DNA from: a virus | IMG/VR virus record: IMGVR_UViG_3300036770_006627 | Coordinates: 22,688-86,687 of that record | Reading direction: 5' to 3' (one strand) | DNA: 64,000 nt | Part shown: in pieces, positions 1-7,334 of the stretch | How positions within the stretch are numbered: position 1 is the stretch's first letter | How the letters are laid out: each line of letters starts with the position of its first letter | The notes under the pieces: model-generated | What the model was told of the DNA's origin: nothing | The model's input: only the letters and a program-made list of their open reading frames with translations | Databases searched by the model: none | Position numbers and translations under genes: made by a program

Positions 1-1
1 G

Positions 2-97
2 GTGACCGATGTCGTGTGGTCAGTTCTTTCCGGCGCGGGCATTAAGGTAAAAATCACGCACGAGCACGATAGGAGTAACGACAATGGCGGATCGTAA
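2..97 (+). CDS. C-terminal fragment of an unidentified protein
   Basis: An open frame enters from the left edge and ends at TAA 95-97, leaving 31 visible residues with a charged tail ending HEHDRSNDNGGS. The other two + frames have stops in this stretch. It overlaps the next gene's start by 14 bases, as other genes here do. Function cannot be judged from this fragment. Confidence 0.45.
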   Translation: MTDVVWSVLSGAGIKVKITHEHDRSNDNGGS

Positions 98-236
98 AGT
101 GCGAAACACATTGGCTGCCGCGGCATGGGTGGCGACGCTGCTCTGTTCATTGGCGTTGCTGTCGACCGCGGCGGCAGTAGCCAGTCACGCTCGCGCCGTC
201 GCGGGTGCGCAATCCGGCACATCAACCAGGCCATGA
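84..236 (+). CDS. Small single-pass membrane or exported protein (50 aa)
   Basis: ATG at 84 follows an AGGAG site at 71-75. The 50 residues hold a basic N-terminus (MADRKVRN) and an Ala/Leu-rich hydrophobic stretch at about 9-34, as in a signal peptide or one transmembrane helix. Its TGA overlaps the start of the PAS gene as ATGA, which suggests translational coupling. No family is recognised. The tiny membrane protein plus overlapping membrane protein recalls spanin or holin pairs, but nothing else supports that. Confidence 0.6.
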   Translation: MADRKVRNTLAAAAWVATLLCSLALLSTAAAVASHARAVAGAQSGTSTRP

Positions 237-796
237 CTATGTTCGCCGCCATGATGGTTGAACCACGCGCTGGAAAACTGCGCAGCGCCGCCGCGTGGTG
301 GGCTGTGGCTGCGTCGGCGTTGTGCGCCATTTTGCTTTGGCGTTACGCCGCTGCGCTGAACGCGCGCGAAAGCGAGCTGATCAAGATAATGAACTATTCG
401 GCCGACGCCGTAATTGTTTGTGACCGATCAGGCGACGTTTTGTTTGCCAACGACGCAGTCTGGGAGATTACTGGCTACACCGAGCGCGAATTGATTGATC
501 ACGGCCTGTCGCAGATTATTCCAGACTATTTGCGCGACAAGCATCTTCAGGGCCTCGACCGGGCCAGGACCAAAAGCGATCGCGGCATTGAAGGCATTCA
601 TTACCGCGCGGTCTATCCGGTGCTGCGCAAAGACAAGTTGCCGGTCATGTGCCTGGTGAGCGTCGGCAGCGTTCTCCACTTCGGCGCGCCACAGTTCTTC
701 GCGTTCATTACGCCGGTGGCCGAGCTGCAGGATGCCGTCAAGAAACCCGCGCAGCCCGCTGATTTGTCCGTGTCTCCGCCCTCGCAGTTGAAATGA
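233..796 (+). CDS. Membrane-anchored PAS-domain protein
   Basis: The start at 233 is chosen because it forms an ATGA overlap with the preceding gene; upstream in-frame codons lie inside that gene. The product has 187 residues: a transmembrane helix at about 19-38, a short juxtamembrane helix, then one PAS domain at about 48-162. PAS hallmarks are visible as ADAVIVCDRSGDVLFANDA and ITGYTERELI. A proline-rich tail follows. There is no histidine kinase, GGDEF or other output domain. PAS domains sense ligands, redox state or light, or mediate dimerisation. Here it would sit at the membrane, facing the cytoplasm or periplasm. Its role in a phage is unknown; host signalling interference or a sensor for lysis timing are guesses. 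Confidence 0.75.
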   Translation: MTMFAAMMVEPRAGKLRSAAAWWAVAASALCAILLWRYAAALNARESELIKIMNYSADAVIVCDRSGDVLFANDAVWEITGYTERELIDHGLSQIIPDYLRDKHLQGLDRARTKSDRGIEGIHYRAVYPVLRKDKLPVMCLVSVGSVLHFGAPQFFAFITPVAELQDAVKKPAQPADLSVSPPSQLK

Positions 797-806
797 GGTA
801 GCGGCC

Positions 807-1940
807 ATGGACGGGTTTTCCATTCTCGATCCTTTGGCGTGGGACGCGACCGGTTTCAAGCTTCATCCGGCCTATGCCGTTGGAAACGCGGCCGGTTGGC
901 TTTCAAAGACCGGTGCCGCGGCGACGACCAATCACTATCTCGCCGGGCGGCTGTACGTCTCTAAAAGCGGCTGGCTGTTGCTGTCGGTCCCAAATGCCCT
1001 GGTGCGCGGCGTATTCGACGCCATGACTGCTCCAGGCGCTGAATTACCACTTGCTGGTGCCCTTAACGTTCCAGACGTAAAGCCAGATTTGCTGAATGCG
1101 CACATTTCGGTGATGACCGCTGACGAGGTCAGCAAAATTGGCGCGAACAAGATCAACGAGCGCGGGCACAATTTTCACTACGCCCTTGGTCCCGTTAAAG
1201 AACTCGCGCCTAAGAACATCGACGGCATCAGCCGCGTCTGGGCGATTCAAGTCGCCAGCCCAGAGTTGGCCGCTTTGCGTAAGAGCTACGGTTTGTCAGC
1301 TCTGCCCAATGGCGATCATCAGTTCCACATCACGGTGGCTGTCCGACGCGCGAAGGTGCTCGGTAACAACAACGTTAGCAAGTTTGACTCGGCCACCAGC
1401 CGGGGCGAGCTGAAGGCGGCGGCTGAAAAAGTCCTGGACGTCTTGCCCGGCGGCCAGGCGGATCATGTGCCCGATGAGCAGTTTCCACCGGAGGCCTTGG
1501 CAGAAGGCAAGAAGCATGAGCGCGAACACACGAACAATGCAGAAGTCGCCAAAGAAATTGCCAAGGATCACTTGTCCGAAGAACCGGCCTACTACAAAAA
1601 AATCCAGCAACTAGAGAAGGACGGCGGCAGCGTCTACCTCGATCAGGGGCGACAGATGCTTGACCCGCTCGCTATCCAGAAGCCGATTCCTTACGACCCC
1701 AGCAAGCCGGTTTTCGAGAACATCAAGAGCCAGCTCACCGAGGCCAAGCGTCGGGGCGACTTCATCCGCGACAGCGATCGAAATCACAAAATGTGGCGGG
1801 CGCAGCTTGACCCGCGCTATCGGCACCAGCTTGCACTGAAAGCCATTCGCGGCCAGACGGAGCGCCCCAACCTCATTGACCAGGTCATCGCTCGTTACGG
1901 CGACGACGTGCTGGCGCAGTTCTCCCCCGGAAGGAAATAA
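807..1940 (+). CDS. 2H-phosphoesterase-like protein
   Basis: A 377-residue protein with a GAGG site before ATG 807. Two H-x-[ST] motifs lie 75 residues apart: HIS at 99-101 in LNAHISVM and HIT at 174-176 in HQFHITVAV. Each sits in a predicted strand, which is the signature of the 2H phosphoesterase fold (RNA ligase/cyclic phosphodiesterase superfamily). Known members hydrolyse 2',3'-cyclic phosphates or cyclic oligonucleotides, and phage members include anti-CBASS nucleases. The C-terminal part holds an EHTNN..AKEIAKDHL..YY helical motif of a kind found in other phage proteins. Substrate cannot be deduced. The fold call rests on motif pattern alone. Confidence 0.5.
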   Translation: MDGFSILDPLAWDATGFKLHPAYAVGNAAGWLSKTGAAATTNHYLAGRLYVSKSGWLLLSVPNALVRGVFDAMTAPGAELPLAGALNVPDVKPDLLNAHISVMTADEVSKIGANKINERGHNFHYALGPVKELAPKNIDGISRVWAIQVASPELAALRKSYGLSALPNGDHQFHITVAVRRAKVLGNNNVSKFDSATSRGELKAAAEKVLDVLPGGQADHVPDEQFPPEALAEGKKHEREHTNNAEVAKEIAKDHLSEEPAYYKKIQQLEKDGGSVYLDQGRQMLDPLAIQKPIPYDPSKPVFENIKSQLTEAKRRGDFIRDSDRNHKMWRAQLDPRYRHQLALKAIRGQTERPNLIDQVIARYGDDVLAQFSPGRK

Positions 1941-1942
1941 AC

Positions 1943-2206
1943 ATGCCCTGGTTTCCCTGGAAGCCCAAAAAGCCCGACGAGCCGTCCCCGACGCCGCCAG
2001 TCCCAGCGCCCGACGACGTGGCGAATCCAGCCCGCGCTGCCTGGCTCAAAGCGTTGTTTTTGCTGCGGCAGATCGACAAACAGAAACTGGGCGTGGCGGT
2101 CGTCACTATTCCTGTGATGGTGTTCTTGGCGTTATCCGGTGTGGTACTTTGGGTCTACGTTCTGTGCCGTAGCGCCTGGAAGTTCATTAAATCTGTTTTT
2201 GCGTGA
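1943..2206 (+). CDS. Small membrane protein with proline-rich N-terminus
   Basis: An 87-residue protein starting two bases after the previous stop, with GGAAGG just upstream. Residues 1-30 are Pro/Lys/Asp rich (KPKKPDEPSPTPPVPAP). A strong hydrophobic helix follows at about 50-73 and a short basic/aromatic C-terminal end. One membrane pass with a cytoplasmic proline-rich tail is likely. No family is recognised. It may act with the membrane-active neighbours at 2213-4091. Confidence 0.65.
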   Translation: MPWFPWKPKKPDEPSPTPPVPAPDDVANPARAAWLKALFLLRQIDKQKLGVAVVTIPVMVFLALSGVVLWVYVLCRSAWKFIKSVFA

Positions 2207-2212
2207 GCAGCC

Positions 2213-3247
2213 ATGACGGCAGCCAAAGATATCTATGCGTGGGAGGCGGTCCCTGCGCGGGTGGCCGAGCTGCTGCCTGCGGCGGCTCGGGCACGCGTTG
2301 CGCACGAGAAAGCGGCGCTGGCTGCCGATATTCTTCCGCTGGCCGTCGCGACATGGATGGCCGAGTGCAACACGATTACGCTCTGGACAAAGGCGCCGCT
2401 CCCTGAGAAAAACGCCGCGATTTACCGAGAGCATCTGGGCGACTATGGTTTCGTGCGCAACTGCCAGGCGCCGAACCTGGAGCGCGAGATTCTTATCAAG
2501 CAGGCGGCGCTCCCTGGCGCAAAGCACGTCTTCGAGCTGGGCAACGCTGCGCTGGGCGGTCCGACACCGCTCTCAAACGGCATTGTTTCGGCGCTGATGC
2601 TGGGCGGCCTGGGTTACGGCACCGGCGCGCTTGCTGAGCGTCTGTTTCCAGAGCGAGCTAGGCGCCGCGGCCGGTTAAGTAAAACACTTGGCCTCCTGGG
2701 TGCCGGAACTGGCTTGGGAGTGGGCGCGCTGAACGCCTACGCCAATGCGCAAGCTCTGAAGCGCCCCTACTTGAAAAGTCTGATAACCAGTAACGACACA
2801 CCTGTTGTGTATCCGTTCGAAAAGGAAAGCTACGTCGTCAACTACGGTTTTAATCCAGCTAATCCGATGGTTCCTGACGCCGTGGGCATAAATCAGCCGA
2901 CAATCTCTGTGCCGCAGTTCAACACGGCGCTGTGGCGTGACGTGCACAAGGGCATGATTGATCCTTACGGGCCGTTTGGTCAGCACACGCCGCCCCCGCT
3001 CGCTGCTGCCGCGACGGGATTGATGAGCGGCATTAGCACGGGGTTGCAGTCCCCCATGATTCGCCCGATCGACGTGGTCCGGGGCTTTGCCTCGGCCGGT
3101 GTCGGAATGGCGACGGCTAACGTCGCCGGGCGGACGCTTTCAGCGCTGGCGGTGCTGCCTCCTGCAACACAACATAAGCTCCAGGATTTGGGTCTTTGGG
3201 GCGGGATGATGCATGCGGCTATGCCGCCACTTTTCCGCGGGTATTAG
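2213..3247 (+). CDS. Glycine-zipper-rich hydrophobic protein of unknown function
   Basis: A 344-residue protein. After a helical N-terminal third come Gly/Ala-rich hydrophobic segments at about 113-143 (LMLGGLGYGTGAL) and 159-178 (LLGAGTGLGVGAL), separated by a basic loop, with another Gly/Ala-rich segment near 260-275. Small-xxx-small spacing is typical of membrane-inserting or pore-forming helices. Similar segments recur in the proteins at 7823, 8539 and 22633, so these may be related virion or membrane proteins. One copy of the AGATATCT palindrome lies near the 5' end and encodes KDIY. Function is not recognised. Confidence 0.6.
   Translation: MTAAKDIYAWEAVPARVAELLPAAARARVAHEKAALAADILPLAVATWMAECNTITLWTKAPLPEKNAAIYREHLGDYGFVRNCQAPNLEREILIKQAALPGAKHVFELGNAALGGPTPLSNGIVSALMLGGLGYGTGALAERLFPERARRRGRLSKTLGLLGAGTGLGVGALNAYANAQALKRPYLKSLITSNDTPVVYPFEKESYVVNYGFNPANPMVPDAVGINQPTISVPQFNTALWRDVHKGMIDPYGPFGQHTPPPLAAAATGLMSGISTGLQSPMIRPIDVVRGFASAGVGMATANVAGRTLSALAVLPPATQHKLQDLGLWGGMMHAAMPPLFRGY
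2227..2234. repeat. AGATATCT palindrome, copy 1
   Basis: Site reads CCAAAGATATCTATGC and lies inside the gene at 2213, read in the frame that encodes KDIY. It belongs to a family of 12 dispersed copies. Confidence 0.75.
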
Positions 3248-3310
3248 CCTTGCGCGACCCCCGGACCGATGGCAGAATAGCCCGGCCACGTAACTAGGAG
3301 AAAATTAAAC

Positions 3311-3676
3311 ATGGCGACAAAGAAGCCGATTGCGTCGATTCGCGAAGAGCTGCGCGAGTTGGGACAGGCTGCCGACGAGGTGGCGCCCGCTGGTTCCGAT
3401 TGGTTCACCCCTGAGTTTTGGACGATGGTCGTCTCGGCCGTCACAAATCTCATCGCGGTGGGCGTGGTGCTGGGTTGGATTAGCGCCAGTGATGCCGAGA
3501 CGGTTAGCCGAAGCCTTGCTGCGTTGATCGGCGCGGCGCAGGTGATCATTGTGAATGCGGCGCTCGTCTGGAAGTACATCTCGGCACGCGTTGCCGTGAA
3601 AGAAGCCATGATCGACGCGCGGTACCGGTATATGGAAGCGATCGCAGTTGAGCGCATTCGCGCCGAGAAAGAATGA
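3311..3676 (+). CDS. Holin-like small membrane protein
   Basis: A 121-residue protein preceded by a strong TAGGAG site. It has a charged N-terminus, two hydrophobic helices at about 37-57 and 67-88 joined by a short loop, and a long charged C-terminal helix. This topology and size match class II holin-like phage proteins, and it lies 450 bases upstream of the matrixin that could act as a lysis or envelope enzyme. There is no sequence motif that proves holin activity. It could instead be a virion or antiholin membrane protein. Confidence 0.45.
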   Translation: MATKKPIASIREELRELGQAADEVAPAGSDWFTPEFWTMVVSAVTNLIAVGVVLGWISASDAETVSRSLAALIGAAQVIIVNAALVWKYISARVAVKEAMIDARYRYMEAIAVERIRAEKE

Positions 3677-3677
3677 A

Positions 3678-4091
3678 ATGACGCCCGAAGCTCTCCAGGA
3701 GCGGATCGAGAACTCCCCGGCGCTCACGCGGCTTCGAAACCGACTTCAAGATGAAATCGCGTTTCGTGCTCCGCAGGGCTACGCGTTCAATCCGCTCCTG
3801 GTGATCTCGGTCATTTCAATTATCGTGCAGGTCATAATCCACTGCCGCGAAAAGCGCCCGTCCAACGAAATTCGCTTGGACATGCGCGACTTGCGCAACA
3901 TTGGCCCAATCCGCAGCGTACGGTTGCGGCGCAAGCTCAATGAGCTGTGGCGCAACAACTGCCCAATAGAACTGTTACAATCAGAGAATCCGCTCGTGGA
4001 GGCCGTTTACGATCTCAGCGACGAAGCCGACGACGAAACCGTCGACGAGCTGTTGTGGCTGGGAGAAATGTATAAGCCGCCCGGCGACTAA
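3678..4091 (+). CDS. Predicted single-pass membrane protein, unknown
   Basis: The start is placed at ATG 3678, one base after the holin-like gene's stop, rather than at codons inside that gene. The 137 residues contain one hydrophobic helix at about 36-54 (LLVISVISIIVQVII), flanked by an N-terminal amphipathic region and a basic stretch (VRLRRKLNELW). The tail is strongly acidic. Tight coupling with the two-helix protein upstream suggests they act together, possibly as a holin/antiholin or membrane complex, but this is inference. Confidence 0.55.
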   Translation: MTPEALQERIENSPALTRLRNRLQDEIAFRAPQGYAFNPLLVISVISIIVQVIIHCREKRPSNEIRLDMRDLRNIGPIRSVRLRRKLNELWRNNCPIELLQSENPLVEAVYDLSDEADDETVDELLWLGEMYKPPGD

Positions 4092-4120
4092 CCGCATTTC
4101 TCGCAGGGACGCGACTTATC

Positions 4121-4930
4121 ATGGCAAGGATGCCATCAAATCACGTTCTGCCGACCGAAGAGATCCTTCGAAAACTATTCGCGTTCGGATACTTCGGTAC
4201 TAAAACCTGGGCAAAGGTTCGGCAGATTAAAGGCGCGGAATTGACGCGCGCCATTCGCGAGTACCAGCGTTTTCACGGGCTGGATCCGGATGGCCGCGTC
4301 GACGAAACCACGGCGCATGTGCTTGAACGTCGTCGTTGCGGCCTGCCCGATTTCAACTTTTCGGCAGGCGACACGGAGTGCAAGTGGCCGCACAAGGCGA
4401 TCACTTACCATCCCGACATTGTGCTGCCCGGCATCACGACGGCTCAGGCTAAGCAGGCGTTTGATATTGCGTTCAGCCAGTGGGCGCGCGTGTGCAACAT
4501 CGAGCCCGAGCCCGTCGAGGATCCAACGAAAGCCAATATTTTGGCGCGATCGGGAAAAGGGCAGAAGCACGGCCTGGATAGCAAGGGCGGCACGCTTGCC
4601 TGGAGCGAGCTGCCCTGCGGCGTACATGAGGGCATTCAGCTTGACCAGATGTACGACGAAGCTGAGCACTGGAACTTCAATATGGCTGTGGCTGTGATTT
4701 GCCACGAGCTTGGTCATGCGTTGGGTCTGCCGCACCTGGCCAACGGCAACCTTATGGCCCCTTACTACGACCCGAACGTTACTGAACCACAGGACGGCGA
4801 TGTCCGCGAGATTCAGGAGCTGTACGGCAAACGTAAGGTGCCGTATTCCAAGTTCAAAGACACTTCAGTTGAGCTGGGCGGCACCATTGTGATCAACGGA
4901 AAGCCGTACATCCTCGTACCCAAGAATTGA
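4121..4930 (+). CDS. Matrixin-type zinc metalloprotease with cysteine-switch prodomain
   Basis: A 269-residue protein with the architecture of a matrix metalloproteinase proenzyme. Residues about 10-70 resemble a peptidoglycan-binding-like helical domain (AIREYQRFHGLDPDGRVD). Residues 71-77 read RRCGLPD, matching the MMP cysteine switch P-R-C-G-x-P-D whose Cys ligates the catalytic zinc in the latent form. The catalytic domain carries HELGHALGLPH at 195-205 (three zinc His plus the general-base Glu) and a Met-turn LMAPYY at 211-216. No signal peptide is seen, so export would need the holin-like neighbour, lysis or virion incorporation. The target may be a host envelope protein or a phage protein. 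The family call is secure; the role is open. Confidence 0.85.
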   Translation: MARMPSNHVLPTEEILRKLFAFGYFGTKTWAKVRQIKGAELTRAIREYQRFHGLDPDGRVDETTAHVLERRRCGLPDFNFSAGDTECKWPHKAITYHPDIVLPGITTAQAKQAFDIAFSQWARVCNIEPEPVEDPTKANILARSGKGQKHGLDSKGGTLAWSELPCGVHEGIQLDQMYDEAEHWNFNMAVAVICHELGHALGLPHLANGNLMAPYYDPNVTEPQDGDVREIQELYGKRKVPYSKFKDTSVELGGTIVINGKPYILVPKN

Positions 4931-4944
4931 GTTTTTGCTAGACT

Positions 4945-4965
4945 CTGTCAGTTTCTGACAGTTTT
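4945..4965. terminator. Short hairpin plus T-run after the matrixin gene
   Basis: CTGTCAG (4945-4951), loop TTT and CTGACAG (4955-4961) form a perfect 7-bp stem followed by TTTT. It fits a weak intrinsic terminator. The same inverted repeat could be an operator, because GCTAGACT at 4937-4944 just upstream resembles a -10 element. Confidence 0.45.
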
Positions 4966-4980
4966 GCGCATGGAGGTCCC

Positions 4981-5274
4981 ATGACTACGTTTCAGCTTCT
5001 TGCTTTGCTTCTCTTTGCCGGTGTAGTCCTCGCAGCTTACGGCAAAGATATCTATGCCCGGCTGAAGGCCAGGCTGCCCAAATTGCCGCGGCCGGTGGTC
5101 AATCCCGTCGCGCCTGACGCGCCGCCGGTCACGGGCGATCTGCTCGTCGACGACCTGCTCGATGTTTCCGAGCTTCGGGACCGGTTTGCCGCTGAGGGCT
5201 GTGAAGAGGGCGTCGAGGCGTGCTCGCTCTTGCTCAAAATCCTGATCGACCACAAACATCCGCACGCGGGGTGA
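4981..5274 (+). CDS. Small N-terminally anchored membrane protein
   Basis: A 97-residue protein with an extended CATGGAGGT ribosome site at 4969-4977. Residues 3-20 form a hydrophobic helix (signal anchor), then a basic Pro-rich linker (ARLKARLPKLPRPVV) and an acidic C-terminal domain with two cysteines (GCEEGVEAC). It overlaps no gene and sits 6 bases before the next start. A second copy of the AGATATCT palindrome encodes KDIY next to the anchor. Unrecognised. Confidence 0.65.
   Translation: MTTFQLLALLLFAGVVLAAYGKDIYARLKARLPKLPRPVVNPVAPDAPPVTGDLLVDDLLDVSELRDRFAAEGCEEGVEACSLLLKILIDHKHPHAG
5046..5053. repeat. AGATATCT palindrome, copy 2
   Basis: Site reads GGCAAAGATATCTATGCC inside the gene at 4981, in the KDIY frame. 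It shares the AAAGATATCTATG core with copies 1 and 7 in unrelated genes. Confidence 0.75.
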
Positions 5275-5279
5275 GTACC

Positions 5280-5777
5280 ATGAAAAAGCTGATCTGGCCT
5301 GCTGGGCTGCTGCTTGCTTTTGCCCTGCTATTTCCTAACGGCATTTCTCTCAAACTGCCGACTGGTCCAGTTACGCCTGTCACTCCAGTTACTCCGGTAC
5401 CGCCGGAACCAGCTGTAGTGACAGACGCGAAGATCGTCGAGCTGCTCGCCAATGCGTCGCCCGCGGACAAGGCGCGCGTTCGCGGCGTCTACACAGCTAT
5501 GGTGGTCGTGCTCGAGCGCGACGCAAAGACGCGACTCATCAAGACGACTGAGCAGCTAGCGCTGTGGCAGGCCAACACGCTCAAGAATGCCATCGACCCT
5601 GAGATGCGTGGCAAGTATTCCGGACTCGACGCGGCGATCGAGGCCGTGTTTGACGCAAAACTTCGTGAACTAGATCCCGAAGGAAAGCGCGATCCGAAAG
5701 ACGTACAGTCTGTCGACGACGCCGTACGCGCAAAGCTTGTCGAGGCCTGCACGCTGATCGCAAACTCGGCGCGCTGA
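5280..5777 (+). CDS. Exported or anchored protein with PVT repeats
   Basis: The start is ATG 5280, where a typical signal sequence begins (MKKLIWPAGLLLAFALLFP); upstream in-frame codons overlap the preceding gene. After the signal comes a short tandem PVTPVTPVTPV linker, then an alpha-helical domain of about 115 residues rich in charged residues. The total is 165 residues. It would be periplasmic or tethered to the inner membrane. No family is recognised. The linker-plus-helical-domain layout resembles periplasmic accessory or spanin-like proteins, without a diagnostic motif. Confidence 0.65.
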   Translation: MKKLIWPAGLLLAFALLFPNGISLKLPTGPVTPVTPVTPVPPEPAVVTDAKIVELLANASPADKARVRGVYTAMVVVLERDAKTRLIKTTEQLALWQANTLKNAIDPEMRGKYSGLDAAIEAVFDAKLRELDPEGKRDPKDVQSVDDAVRAKLVEACTLIANSAR

Positions 5778-5811
5778 CATACGTCGTTCGCAATTCGGAA
5801 ACGAGGTAGCC

Positions 5812-6837
5812 ATGGACGGCGAAGTATTTTTTGAATCGGTGTTTGACGTACAGAAAGCGTACGAAGACGGTTTTGTCGGCGCGATGTGCGATCCCGAGCG
5901 CGCCGACATGCTCAAGGCCGCTATTGCCGAAGCGGGCGGACTTCCCGAGGGCGCGATGGCCTGCTCGGCTTATGGGCTCGAGGAAACCGGCAAGGGAAAG
6001 CTCAGCGCGCCATTTCTGGACGTGTTTTCGCTTTATCCAGATTGCCTCCCTGGCGGCGCTCAAGGACGCGGCGACTGTGTTTCATGGTCAACCCGGAACG
6101 CCGGGCTGATCACGATGTGCACCGACATTACTAGCGGACTGGCCGACGAGGAGACTGGTAACGTCGAAGGCGCGCCGGAGATCTCCGACAAGGCCCGACT
6201 CAACGGCGTGCTCAGCACTGAAGCGATTTACAATTGGCGTCGTCATGGCGGAGACGGTTGGTTTTGCTCCGACGCTGCGCGAGTGGTGATGAAAGAATCG
6301 GGGCTCTGGCTGCGCAAAGCCTACCCTGAAATTAACGTCGACTTTGAGCAGTACTCATCGCGCGCCGCCGGTATTTACGGCAGCAAGACGCCGCCTAAAT
6401 CGTGGCTCGAGATCGGGCAGCAGCACCTGATTCGGTCGACTACAGTCCTGAATAGTTATGAAGAAGTTCGGGACATGCTCGCGAACGGTTACGGCATCAG
6501 CTCGTGCGGCGGCGAGTCTTTTTCGGCGGAGCGCGACGCGAACGGCGTATCGAAACGCACCGCCAAAGGCTGGGCGCACGCTATGGCCTATATTGCGGCA
6601 GATGATCGGCCAGAAATTATCGACGTTTACAAAGAACCCTTGATTTGCGTGGCCAACAGTTGGGGAAATTGGAATGACGGTTCGCGCAAGATCATGGACA
6701 CGAACTTGCTTATTCCGATTGGCGCTTTTTGGGCGCGCTGGAGCGACCTCAAGAACCGCGACGCGATCGCCTTCTCCAGCTTTAACGGCTGGAAGCGTAA
6801 AGCGCTTAAAAATTGGGGCGCGCTAGGAAACATTTAA
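5812..6837 (+). CDS. Papain-like (C1 family) cysteine protease
   Basis: A 341-residue protein with a GAGG site before ATG 5812. The three catalytic blocks of C1 peptidases occur in order: a Cys block at 86-93 (GRGDCVSW, Cys89), a His block at 253-261 (GWAHAMAYI, His256) and an Asn block at 279-286 (CVANSWGN, Asn282). An 88-residue N-terminal region could be a propeptide, but no signal peptide is visible. Papain-like enzymes cleave proteins, or isopeptide or amide bonds in cell walls. Its position two genes from the matrixin suggests a second enzyme for host envelope or virion protein processing. The fold call is strong; the substrate is unknown. Confidence 0.75.
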   Translation: MDGEVFFESVFDVQKAYEDGFVGAMCDPERADMLKAAIAEAGGLPEGAMACSAYGLEETGKGKLSAPFLDVFSLYPDCLPGGAQGRGDCVSWSTRNAGLITMCTDITSGLADEETGNVEGAPEISDKARLNGVLSTEAIYNWRRHGGDGWFCSDAARVVMKESGLWLRKAYPEINVDFEQYSSRAAGIYGSKTPPKSWLEIGQQHLIRSTTVLNSYEEVRDMLANGYGISSCGGESFSAERDANGVSKRTAKGWAHAMAYIAADDRPEIIDVYKEPLICVANSWGNWNDGSRKIMDTNLLIPIGAFWARWSDLKNRDAIAFSSFNGWKRKALKNWGALGNI

Positions 6838-6860
6838 CTTGGCACGTGGGAGGCGTTAAC

Positions 6861-7331
6861 ATGAACGGCTGGCTTTACACACTGCTGTTTTTGCCGGTGT
6901 TGCCATATGCCGAACCAGCGCCAGCTTCGGACTATATCGGCATGGTCGCTGCAGAGGCTGCTTATGCTGCTCTGCTTCCTGACACCGCCCGGCCCGACAA
7001 ACCGCAGCCGCAACCCGTCGACCCGAATTGCCCGACCTGCAAGGGTACCGGCAAAGTACGGTCAGGCGACGGGCACGAATGGACGAAATGCCCCACGTGC
7101 CAGCCGTTAACCGCGCCGGGCGAGTTGCCTAGAGCGAAAGTAACTTTGCCGCCGGGTCCGTTCGCTAAACCGCAGCAGACCTCTGCTGTTCCGGCGCCAG
7201 TTGCTGCGCCTCCGGCGCCTTGCGTAACTGGAACGTGCCCAGTAGAAAAAGCGGCGCCTGCGGCGCCGCTCTCTGGCTTTCCGGTTGTTCCGGTGCCGGT
7301 ATCGCCGCGCCGCATCTTTCGGAGGCGGTAA
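6861..7331 (+). CDS. Exported protein with DnaJ-type zinc motif and proline-rich tail
   Basis: The start is ATG 6861 behind GGGAGG; earlier in-frame codons overlap the protease gene. The 156 residues begin with a hydrophobic signal-like segment (1-16). Then comes a paired CxxC zinc knuckle with DnaJ-like spacing: CPTCKGTGK (Cys57, Cys60) and KCPTCQ (Cys77, Cys80). The C-terminal half is low-complexity Pro/Ala rich and ends in a basic patch (PRRIFRRR). Such zinc ribbons bind unfolded protein or stabilise small domains. Export of a zinc ribbon is unusual. Function is not known. Confidence 0.6.
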   Translation: MNGWLYTLLFLPVLPYAEPAPASDYIGMVAAEAAYAALLPDTARPDKPQPQPVDPNCPTCKGTGKVRSGDGHEWTKCPTCQPLTAPGELPRAKVTLPPGPFAKPQQTSAVPAPVAAPPAPCVTGTCPVEKAAPAAPLSGFPVVPVPVSPRRIFRRR

Positions 7332-7334
7332 TTC

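Noticed and set aside
84-796. Rz/Rz1 spanin pair
   Set aside because: The second protein contains a PAS domain, and the first has no lipobox; the nested-gene geometry of spanins is absent.
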